A stretch of 5,056 bases of DNA from an uncultured Capnocytophaga sp. (GCA_915070235.1 CAJZFM010000176.1:1-5056), one strand, 5' to 3'; counted from the stretch's first letter, positions 1 to 5,056 are shown. A program made the numbers and translations. Notes: generated by a model not told the origin, from the letters alone.

Positions 1-13
1 AAAATTTTTTAAT

Positions 14-21
14 TACCTTTG
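14..21 (+). promoter_or_regulatory. Possible Bacteroidota -7 promoter element for the GH32 gene
   Basis: The octamer TACCTTTG matches the TAnnTTTG -7 consensus used by the Bacteroidota housekeeping sigma factor. It lies about 54 bases before the reconstructed start of the GH32 gene at 75, in a stretch full of stops in all frames, so it is well placed to drive that gene. The partner -33 TTTG element would fall outside the left edge and cannot be checked. An eight-base match with four fixed T's in AT-rich DNA can occur by chance. Confidence 0.35.
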
Positions 22-74
22 GCACAGTATAAAACCTACTCAAAAGCAAATCTTCTTCTTAAATTACAATATTT

Positions 75-218
75 ACGAGAAAAAAGTTTATATACCCCGC
101 ACTTTCCTTGATTAGTGCTGACGGCTTGTAACAATAAGGATAGCCTCATGATAGAAGATTTTGAATCTGGCACTTTTGAGAATTGGACGATTGAGTTCCA
201 CAATGGGGGACGACTCTC
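75..218 (+). pseudogene. Out-of-frame 5' remnant of the GH32 gene: lipoprotein signal and first domain strand
   Basis: This stretch encodes what should be the amino terminus of the GH32 protein, but in two reading frames. From 75, the frame shared with the main ORF reads ACG and then R-K-K-F-I-Y-P-A-L-S-L-I, a typical basic and hydrophobic signal-peptide start, and ends at TAA 129-131. From 112, the next frame reads L-V-L-T-A-C-N-N-K-D-S followed by I-E-D-F-E-S-G-T-F-E-N-W-T-I-E, and ends at TAG 232-234. L-T-A-C is a lipobox with the modified Cys at 127-129. The DFE-GT-W stretch resembles the opening of the N-terminal beta domain of Bacteroidota GH32 enzymes. Dropping one base near A114 and adding one G to the G5 run at 205-209 would join everything into one frame of about 667 codons. 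The expected ATG at 75 is ACG. This may be genuine decay or sequence error. Confidence 0.6.
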
Positions 219-2078
219 GTGGGGCGCACCATAGAGAGTGAGCCCTCACAGCTAATGAGCTGGGAAGCAAAGACTTACAAAGGACAAGAAGCCACCCTCC
301 GCATCGTGGATAGCCAGCGCGGCAGCTGGGGACATATACTCATTGATGCTATTGAACAGAGTAATCAGTACAAAAGTAATATTATGGAAAACTGCACCCT
401 TACCTATGATATTTCTAAGAAATATCTACTACTTCCTATTGAGGACAGTGCCCCTGAAACCTCCGTACAACTCGTTGTAAATGGAGAAAAAGTGGGCATA
501 CCTCAGAACATTCGCTTGGCTAAAACACACATTCAGTATTGGCTTCCCCTATCTGTAGAGGCTTACATAGGTAAAAAAATAGACCTTGTCTTCGGGCAGG
601 CTACCAAAAAGGATATAGGCATCAGCCAAATAAAACCTTCCAATACCTTTGACTATACCTATCAGGAGACTTATCGCCCTCTTTTCCACTTTACCCCTCC
701 TTATGGTTGGATGAACGACCCCAATGGTATGGTGTATCACAATGGCCAGTACCACCTCTTCTACCAATACAATCCTTATGGCGCACGCTGGGGCAATATG
801 CACTGGGGACATGCCGTGAGTGAGGATATGGTACATTGGAAGCACCTGCCTGTAGCCCTTGCCCCCGATGAGTTAGGGGCTATCTTCTCTGGTAGTGCCG
901 TAGTGGATAAGCATAACACCGCTGGCTTTGGCGAAGGCGCTATCGTGGCTTTCTATACTTCAGCGGGGCAGCAACAAACCCAATCCCTCGCTTACAGCTT
1001 GGACAACGGACTCACTTTCACCAAGTATGCCCACAACCCTGTGATCCCAAACCCTGACATTGAGGATTTCCGAGACCCTAAGGTATTTTGGTATGCTCCC
1101 CAGAACAAATGGATTATGTCCTTGGCTACTTCCCAAACTATTACCTTTTATAGCTCCAAGAATCTCAAACAATGGGAAAAACTTAGCGAATTTGGAGAAA
1201 ATATAGGAGCGCATACAGGGGTATGGGAATGCCCTGACCTCTTCCCGCTAACCTACGACGGAAAAGTCAAGTGGGTGCTCTTTGTCAGTATCAACCCCGG
1301 TGGACCTAATGGTGGAAACGCTACCCAATACTTCATTGGTGATTTTGATGGTACTACCTTTACTCCCGACCCTCTCCCCTACCCACTATGGTTAGACTAT
1401 GGTCGTGATAATTATGCAGGAGTTACTTGGAGCAATATCCCTGAAAGTGACGGACGTAGGCTCTTCCTTGGCTGGATGAATAACTGGGATTATGGCAATG
1501 TGGTGCCTACCCGAAATTTCCGTAGCGCCATGACCCTTCCTCGAGAACTAAGATTGGCACATAACGGCTCACACTTGGTCGTGGCCAGCTTCCCTGTCAA
1601 AGAAGTAGGCGATGAAAAGGATGGCACCCCTATCATCATGGACAAACTCACCGAAGAGACCTTCCCTATAGGAGCCGATTATTATAACAACGGCTATGTA
1701 TTGAGCTTTACCATCAAGCCTAATGGCCTTTCTATATTTGATTTTGCTTTGCAAAACAGCAAAGGAGAGAAAATCATTTTTGCCTTTGATACCAATCAGA
1801 AGACTTTCATCGTGGATAGAAGTCAAAGTGGCCTTTCTGACTTTAGCAGCAACTTTGCCAAACCTCTGATCAAGGCGCCTCTGACCAAAAAGGATAGCTA
1901 TACCATACATATGTGGGTAGATAAAGCCTCCACCGAGGTATTTATCAATGGCGGTGAGGTCGTACAGACCAATATTGCCTTCCCTACTGAGCCTTATAAC
2001 CAATTAAAATTTGATTTAAGAGGAAATACTGTCATCAGTGTAGATAACATTACGCTATACAAAGTTAAACATGATTAA
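219..2078 (+). CDS. GH32 beta-fructosidase (levanase/inulinase/invertase type), main open frame; true 5' end disrupted
   Basis: This enzyme hydrolyses beta-fructosidic bonds in sucrose, levan or inulin with retention; the sequence does not say which substrate is preferred. Counting from GTG 219, residues 14-125 form the later part of the Bacteroidota N-terminal beta domain (SWEAKTYKG, WGHILIDAI, YLLLPI). The five-bladed propeller follows from about 150. W-M-N-D-P-N-G at 164-170 carries the nucleophile D167, R-D-P at 285-287 the transition-state stabiliser D286, and W-E-C-P-D at 336-340 the acid/base E337. A C-terminal beta sandwich runs from about 470 to the end and includes a STEVFINGG motif. 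The catalytic part is complete. GTG 219 is only the first permissible start after TGA 192-194, and the first ATG is at 255; neither gives a signal peptide. The out-of-frame DNA just upstream encodes a lipoprotein signal, so the native product was probably a surface or periplasmic lipoprotein. Whether a functional protein is still made is uncertain. A fructokinase gene follows on the same strand. Confidence 0.85.
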   Translation: MGRTIESEPSQLMSWEAKTYKGQEATLRIVDSQRGSWGHILIDAIEQSNQYKSNIMENCTLTYDISKKYLLLPIEDSAPETSVQLVVNGEKVGIPQNIRLAKTHIQYWLPLSVEAYIGKKIDLVFGQATKKDIGISQIKPSNTFDYTYQETYRPLFHFTPPYGWMNDPNGMVYHNGQYHLFYQYNPYGARWGNMHWGHAVSEDMVHWKHLPVALAPDELGAIFSGSAVVDKHNTAGFGEGAIVAFYTSAGQQQTQSLAYSLDNGLTFTKYAHNPVIPNPDIEDFRDPKVFWYAPQNKWIMSLATSQTITFYSSKNLKQWEKLSEFGENIGAHTGVWECPDLFPLTYDGKVKWVLFVSINPGGPNGGNATQYFIGDFDGTTFTPDPLPYPLWLDYGRDNYAGVTWSNIPESDGRRLFLGWMNNWDYGNVVPTRNFRSAMTLPRELRLAHNGSHLVVASFPVKEVGDEKDGTPIIMDKLTEETFPIGADYYNNGYVLSFTIKPNGLSIFDFALQNSKGEKIIFAFDTNQKTFIVDRSQSGLSDFSSNFAKPLIKAPLTKKDSYTIHMWVDKASTEVFINGGEVVQTNIAFPTEPYNQLKFDLRGNTVISVDNITLYKVKHD

Positions 2079-2091
2079 ATATCCTCAAGCA

Positions 2092-2122
2092 GGGAAGAAA
2101 GACGCTTTTTCCCCTACTTTTT
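2092..2122 (+). terminator. Hairpin plus T-tract between the GH32 and fructokinase genes
   Basis: GGGAAGAAAG at 2092-2101 can pair with CTTTTTCCC at 2105-2113 across an ACG loop, with one G-T wobble and one bulged A. A run of five T's follows at 2118-2122. It begins 13 bases after the GH32 stop. The shape fits a weak intrinsic terminator or an attenuator that lowers read-through into the kinase gene. The lower stem is AT-rich, so its strength is doubtful, and no convincing promoter is visible before the kinase. Confidence 0.45.
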
Positions 2123-2154
2123 CTATACAATAATCACACTAATTTGATTCTATC

Positions 2155-3033
2155 ATGAAAAATACCATCGTAGGACTGGGAGAAATTCTTTGGGACGTAT
2201 TCCCTGAAAGAAAGGTACTGGGGGGAGCGCCTGCCAATTTTGCTTATCATATCTCCCAATTTGGATTCCAAGGTCATGCTGTAAGCGCCATAGGAAAGGA
2301 TCTCTTAGGCAAGGAAATCTTGGCCAGTTTAGAGAAAAAACATCTCAACTACCTCATAGAACAGACCGATTTCCCTACAGGCGAAGTCAAAGTAAGATTA
2401 GATAACTGGGGCGTTCCTCAATATGAGATTTGTGAAGGAGTGGCCTGGGACAATATCCCCTTTACCCCTGCTATAGAAAACCTCGCCAAGCAGACGCATG
2501 TGGTCTGTTTCGGTTCCTTAGCACAGCGCCATGAGGTGTCTCGCAATACCATCCATGCCTTTTTGGATACTATGCCCAAGGATAGCCTAAAGATATTTGA
2601 CATCAATCTAAGACTCAACTATTATACCAAGGAAATCGTTGAAAGCTCTCTTGAAAAGGCTGATATTCTCAAGATTAATGACGAAGAAGTGGTAAAAATA
2701 GCCCAACTCTTTGGCTGGAATGCTCCTGAAAAGGAAGTTTGTAAACAATTATTGGAGAAATACCACCTTGATGTACTCATTCTCACCAAGGGTACCGAAG
2801 GCAGTTGGGTCTTAACCCCCAAGGAAGAATCCTTCTTGCCTACCCCGAAGATTACCATTGCCGATACTGTAGGGGCTGGGGATTCCTTTACCGCTGCCTT
2901 TATTGCCTCTCACCTACATGGGCGCTGCTTGGTGGCCTCCCACCAGTTGGCCGTAGAGGTCTCTGCCTATGTATGCCAGCAACATGGTGCCATGCCTCGC
3001 CTTGCCGATGCTCATTTGGAATTATTCAAGTAA
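2155..3033 (+). CDS. Fructokinase, PfkB/ribokinase family
   Basis: This cytoplasmic sugar kinase most likely phosphorylates fructose with ATP and so feeds fructose released by the upstream GH32 enzyme into glycolysis. The 292-residue length is normal for PfkB-family fructokinases. The start is M-K-N-T-I-V-G-L-G-E-I-L-W-D, the usual first strand with sugar-binding Asp. L-G-G-A-P-A-N-F at 22-29 is the PfkB N-terminal signature. K-I-N-D-E-E at 173-178 is a common family motif, and D-T-V-G-A-G-D at 237-243 is the C-terminal signature, with catalytic base D243 and the anion hole before it. ATG 2155 is the natural start; the leader is AT-rich without a Shine-Dalgarno sequence, as is common in Bacteroidota. 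Bacteroides thetaiotaomicron likewise keeps a fructokinase beside GH32 genes in its levan locus (BT1757-BT1765). The substrate is inferred from the motifs and this neighbourhood, since related kinases act on other sugars. Confidence 0.9.
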   Translation: MKNTIVGLGEILWDVFPERKVLGGAPANFAYHISQFGFQGHAVSAIGKDLLGKEILASLEKKHLNYLIEQTDFPTGEVKVRLDNWGVPQYEICEGVAWDNIPFTPAIENLAKQTHVVCFGSLAQRHEVSRNTIHAFLDTMPKDSLKIFDINLRLNYYTKEIVESSLEKADILKINDEEVVKIAQLFGWNAPEKEVCKQLLEKYHLDVLILTKGTEGSWVLTPKEESFLPTPKITIADTVGAGDSFTAAFIASHLHGRCLVASHQLAVEVSAYVCQQHGAMPRLADAHLELFK

Positions 3034-3038
3034 TCACC

Positions 3039-3623
3039 CTATTTTTTACTGTTTTTTATTCGAATAAAGATAAGCACTACAGATAAGAGTAAAGTGAAAA
3101 TAGCCGTGCCTATAATCCAATTTTGTAGGCGCAAGGAACTCTCCTCCATTTGCTGTAGAGAATAAGGCACGCCAAAAATGATTTCTTCGGCTGAGAAGAA
3201 AAGTAACCCAAAAAGCAGGAATACCACCTGTGACCGCTTGAGTATCTCTATCACTTCTTTCTGTAACAGCATATCATAAAGAATAAATATGAGTACACAG
3301 AAGAGAACAGGAGCTGTAAAAATAGAAAAATTATAGGTAAGTATCGCAAACAGATAAGCGGTAAAAATAAGATAGTTGACTACCTTAGGAATTTTCAAGT
3401 ACCAAAGAAATATCAAGAAAGCAAATATTATATAATAAAAAGAGAATAGTATAATGAGTATCTCTTGATAATTCTCTCCAAGATCTTGTTCCATATACTC
3501 CAAAAGGTTGTTGCTATATAGGAAAAGATACCAAGAAAGCATAGCCAAAAAGGCAAAAATCACTTGTATGCGGTATTTTCGCTTCAGCGTAGCATCTTCT
3601 ATACGTGGGGTGGGAAGTCTCAT
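3039..3623 (-). CDS. Six-helix integral membrane protein of unknown function
   Basis: I do not recognise this 194-residue protein. A short basic N-terminus (residues 1-18, with K14, R15, K16 and R18) precedes about six hydrophobic segments at roughly 19-37, 54-76, 80-98, 102-120, 131-148 and 168-188. The C-terminus is basic (R-I-K-N-S-K-K). The loop at 121-130 (QKEVIEILKR) is charged. The loop at 145-165 holds acidic residues and Q-Q-M-E-E-S-S. I see no catalytic motif, Cys pair or known signature. Its ATG overlaps the idi stop as ATGA (3620-3623), so the two are almost certainly co-transcribed and translationally coupled. This suggests, without proving, a role near isoprenoid or envelope lipid metabolism. 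Its stop lies 5 bases from the stop of the convergent fructokinase gene, with no clear terminator between them. Confidence 0.8.
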   Translation of the reverse strand: MRLPTPRIEDATLKRKYRIQVIFAFLAMLSWYLFLYSNNLLEYMEQDLGENYQEILIILFSFYYIIFAFLIFLWYLKIPKVVNYLIFTAYLFAILTYNFSIFTAPVLFCVLIFILYDMLLQKEVIEILKRSQVVFLLFGLLFFSAEEIIFGVPYSLQQMEESSLRLQNWIIGTAIFTLLLSVVLIFIRIKNSKK

Positions 3624-4141
3624 TGTTTGCTTAAAAGGTGGTGGTAAAATTCTTCAAAAATAATCTTAAACCAAGCCGTGTATCGCTCTGGCGCCTGCAA
3701 AATATCCTCTTTGATAGCCTCTAAGGAAAGCCATTTCCAGGAGGCTACTTCTTCTGGATTTATCTGAGGCTGGGCATCGCTATAGCCTATTAACACATGG
3801 TCATATTCGTGCTCAGTAAGGCCATTATCAAAAGGGGCTTTGTATATGAAAGAGAATACCTCCTGAAGGGGTACTTGCAAGCCCATTTCTTCCTGTAGGC
3901 GTCGCTCGCCCGCTTGTTGGTTCGTCTCTCCCGCTCTGGGGTGGCTACAACAGGTATTTGTCCAAAGATTGGGAGAGTGATACTTACAAGCTGCTCGCTG
4001 TTGCAAGAGCACCTCTTGCTTGGAATTAAATATAAAAACTGAAAACGCCCGATGCAGGAGTCCCTTCTCGTGCGCTTCCATTTTTCCCATAAGCCCTATA
4101 GGCTCATCTTTTTCATTGACTAAGATAACTTGTTCTTCCAT
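3620..4141 (-). CDS. idi: Isopentenyl-diphosphate delta-isomerase, type I
   Basis: This cytoplasmic Nudix-fold enzyme interconverts isopentenyl and dimethylallyl diphosphate, supplying the starter unit for polyprenyl chains of menaquinone and undecaprenol. Starting at ATG 4141 it has 173 residues, close to the usual bacterial length. By comparison with E. coli Idi, the catalytic Cys is C65 in T-N-T-C-C-S-H-P (61-68), and the metal ligands are H24, H30, H67, E110 and E112, all present. A modified Nudix box runs from G71 to about L88 (GET...ERRLQEEMGL), and the usual W-K-W-L motif is at 135-138. The frame could also begin at TTG 4150, which overlaps the upstream stop, but ATG 4141 fits the family start (M-E-E-Q-V-I-L-V) and leaves a 5-nt gap after the DUF192 gene. 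At the other end it overlaps the membrane-protein gene by ATGA. Confidence 0.93.
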   Translation of the reverse strand: MEEQVILVNEKDEPIGLMGKMEAHEKGLLHRAFSVFIFNSKQEVLLQQRAACKYHSPNLWTNTCCSHPRAGETNQQAGERRLQEEMGLQVPLQEVFSFIYKAPFDNGLTEHEYDHVLIGYSDAQPQINPEEVASWKWLSLEAIKEDILQAPERYTAWFKIIFEEFYHHLLSKQ

Positions 4142-4146
4142 AAGTA

Positions 4147-4695
4147 TCAATCAATGAGTGATTCAAAAGTCATGCGATCACCCTTTGTAAGGCCTAACTT
4201 ATCGGACAATCCTCCATTGATTTCCAGCACATACATAGCATCTCCTTCTGAAGGACGTGAAGTCTCTGACAAGGGAGCTGCATTCTTAGCTATACTTACG
4301 ATTTCTTTTTCTTTATTCAAATAGATGATATCCAAGGGTATATAAGTATTATGCATCCAAAACGAACGCGGTTTCTCCTCATGGAATACAAAGAGCATCC
4401 CTTGGTTCTCCTTCATTGATTTGCGGTACATCAGTCCCAATTCAGTTTCCTGTGCAGTACGAGCAAACTCTATTTCAAAGGTTTTGATAAGGGTGTTATC
4501 CTTCTTGTAGAAGGAAAGATTCCCCTCATGCTCAAAAGGAGGTTCATATGGCTTTATCTCCTCTGGAGTAATAACTTGTTGAGGAAGGCTATCTGAACTT
4601 CCACGACCGAAAAAGTACGGAAGTATCATGGCTAAAGCTACCAATACAAGCCCTCCCATAAGGATATTGGTAAAATGTTTTCTAAAAAAATCCAC
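4147..4695 (-). CDS. DUF192 family protein with N-terminal membrane anchor
   Basis: This 182-residue protein has a basic N-terminus, one hydrophobic segment at about 10-29, a Pro/Glu-rich linker at 38-57, and a DUF192 domain from about 60 to the end. Family hallmarks are visible: E-L-G-L-M-Y-R-K-S-M (85-94), G-M-L-F-V-F (99-104), F-W-M-H-N-T-Y-I-P-L-D (112-122), P-S at 148-149, Y-V-L-E-I-N-G-G (155-162) and G-D-R at 172-174. The biochemical role of DUF192 is not established. The layout predicts an uncleaved inner-membrane anchor with the domain in the periplasm, though a cleaved signal is possible. The start is GTG 4695, directly preceded in frame by TAA at 4698-4696; the next Met is residue 13, inside the hydrophobic segment, so GTG is the better choice. 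The gene begins right at the edge of the heptamer repeat, which therefore forms its leader. idi follows after 5 bases. Confidence 0.88.
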   Translation of the reverse strand: MDFFRKHFTNILMGGLVLVALAMILPYFFGRGSSDSLPQQVITPEEIKPYEPPFEHEGNLSFYKKDNTLIKTFEIEFARTAQETELGLMYRKSMKENQGMLFVFHEEKPRSFWMHNTYIPLDIIYLNKEKEIVSIAKNAAPLSETSRPSEGDAMYVLEINGGLSDKLGLTKGDRMTFESLID

Positions 4696-4700
4696 TTATA

Positions 4701-4823
4701 ATAATGATTAATGGTTAATGACTAATGGTTAATGACTAATGGTTAATGATTAATGACTAATGACTAATAATTAATGAATGCAGGGTGGATTAATCATTAA
4801 TCATTGCTGGCATTAATCATTAT
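4701..4823. repeat. 123-bp AT-rich element with 13-bp perfect terminal inverted repeats
   Basis: ATAATGATTAATG at 4701-4713 is the exact reverse complement of CATTAATCATTAT at 4811-4823. Between the ends, the heptamer array fills the left arm. The right arm carries the same heptamers in opposite orientation, at 4789-4805 (the complement of two AATGATT units plus AAT) and in the terminal arm. AATGCAG at 4777-4783 also nearly pairs with CTGGCATT at 4807-4814. The whole element could fold into a long hairpin. The right end overlaps the TAA stop (4822-4820) of the menA-like gene. TTATA occurs at both edges (4696-4700 and 4820-4824) but overlaps the right arm, so it is weak evidence for a target duplication. 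Confidence 0.75.
4703..4779. repeat. Tandem heptamer array, consensus AATGRYT, 11 units
   Basis: Eleven consecutive 7-base units are in exact register with no indel. The order of their last three bases is ATT, GTT, ACT, GTT, ACT, GTT, ATT, ACT, ACT, then a variant AATAATT and a degenerate AATGAAT. The variation is confined almost entirely to positions 5 and 6 of each unit. The array lies between the menA-like gene and the DUF192 gene, both on the minus strand, so if transcribed it would sit in the DUF192 leader as repeated ARYCATT. Confidence 0.9.
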
Positions 4824-5056
4824 ATGAGTTTTCCCACAAAGAACAGCACACTCATCAAAAAAGTAGAGAGCGCTACCACTTTCAATTGGGAATCAAAAGC
4901 CTTGGGTTCTTTTACAGCTCTTACATAGAAAAGATGAAATACCAAAGGTACAAAAGCTATGATATACAACGCCTTGTAACGAAACTCAAGAGTCAATACT
5001 GTATAAAGCATCATAAGGCACATGGCTATGATAATAAGTCAATAATGATAATATTT
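4820..5056 (-). pseudogene. menA: 3' end of a menA-like 1,4-dihydroxy-2-naphthoate prenyltransferase gene, interrupted by TGA
   Basis: MenA is an inner-membrane UbiA-family enzyme that attaches the polyprenyl chain to DHNA in menaquinone synthesis. Only its C-terminus would lie in this window. The open part from ATG 5023 is 67 residues long, with three hydrophobic stretches and a tail ending L-K-V-V-A-L-S-T-F-L-M-S-V-L-F-F-V-G. From memory, this resembles the last helices of MenA, including E. coli MenA, whose sequence around R-R-Y-H-A-C-L-L-M lines up with K-Y-Y-H-Y-stop-L-I-I-I-A here. The same frame continues to the window edge with K-Y-Y-H-Y, broken only by TGA at 5041-5039. One base change (TTA to TGA) would explain it. 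TGA ends the DUF192 and idi genes here, so a changed genetic code is unlikely. The ATG at 5023 is probably an internal Met. The family call rests on a short, mostly hydrophobic tail and could be another UbiA member. Confidence 0.6.

Noticed and set aside
549..845. Minus-strand open frame of 98 codons inside the GH32 gene
   Set aside because: It lies antisense to the GH32 catalytic core, where the WMNDPNG motif is clearly encoded; its protein has no recognisable domain and no separate leader.
1569..2003. Minus-strand open frame of 144 codons inside the GH32 C-terminal domain
   Set aside because: The sense strand encodes the GH32 beta sandwich there. The antisense translation resembles no protein I know and is best explained as a shadow of codon bias.
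2142..2148. TAATTTG as a -7 promoter element for the fructokinase gene
   Set aside because: It has one base too few between TA and TTTG and lies only about seven bases before the ATG, leaving no room for a leader.
2805..3086. Plus-strand open frame of 93 codons overlapping the end of the fructokinase gene
   Set aside because: It overlaps the GAGD motif region of the kinase in another frame, is rich in Cys and Trp, and runs into the convergent gene.
4130..4324. Plus-strand 64-codon frame opposite the idi/DUF192 junction
   Set aside because: It is antisense to the conserved C-terminal part of DUF192 and has no features of its own.
4701..4823. Heptamer array as a CRISPR array
   Set aside because: The units are contiguous 7-mers without spacers, and no cas gene is present.
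4943..4950. TACCTTTG on the minus strand as a promoter for the DUF192 gene
   Set aside because: It matches the -7 consensus but lies inside the menA-like coding region with no TTTG at the proper upstream distance, so chance is more likely.
5039..5041. TGA read as an amino acid (altered genetic code or selenocysteine)
   Set aside because: TGA ends the DUF192 and idi genes in this window, and MenA is not a known selenoprotein.

Overview
This window looks like the chromosome of a Bacteroidota member, probably family Flavobacteriaceae; Capnocytophaga is a reasonable but unproven guess. The signs are a TAnnTTTG-type promoter element, starts without a Shine-Dalgarno sequence, a GH32 enzyme carrying the N-terminal beta domain typical of Bacteroidota, and a lipoprotein signal followed by an N-N-K-D stretch that resembles a flavobacterial surface-export signal. 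Base composition is moderately AT-rich, and AT-richest between genes.

Left half (1-3033, plus strand): the end of a fructan/sucrose utilisation locus. A GH32 beta-fructosidase gene is followed, after a 76-base gap holding a terminator-like hairpin, by a PfkB-family fructokinase. The pairing makes sense: GH32 releases fructose outside the inner membrane and the kinase traps it as a phosphate in the cytoplasm. The 5' end of the GH32 gene appears broken. Its signal peptide, lipobox and first domain strand can be read only by switching frame twice, and the expected start codon reads ACG. The part from 219 on is open and keeps all three catalytic motifs.

Right half (3039-5056, minus strand, read right to left): the 3' end of a menA-like DHNA prenyltransferase gene, a 123-bp AT-rich repeat element, a membrane-anchored DUF192 protein, type I isopentenyl-diphosphate isomerase (idi), and an unrecognised six-helix membrane protein. 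The last three are tightly packed (5-nt gap, then an ATGA overlap) and probably co-transcribed. menA and idi both serve isoprenoid/menaquinone synthesis. The menA reading frame has an in-frame TGA at 5039-5041, although family-like residues continue on both sides of it.

The most notable points are the disrupted GH32 5' end, the interrupted menA frame, and the heptamer array with mirrored arms between menA and the DUF192 gene. Having lesions at both ends of a 5-kb window means sequence error must be excluded before gene decay is concluded. I saw no RNA gene, CRISPR array, transposase or clearly new multi-gene system.
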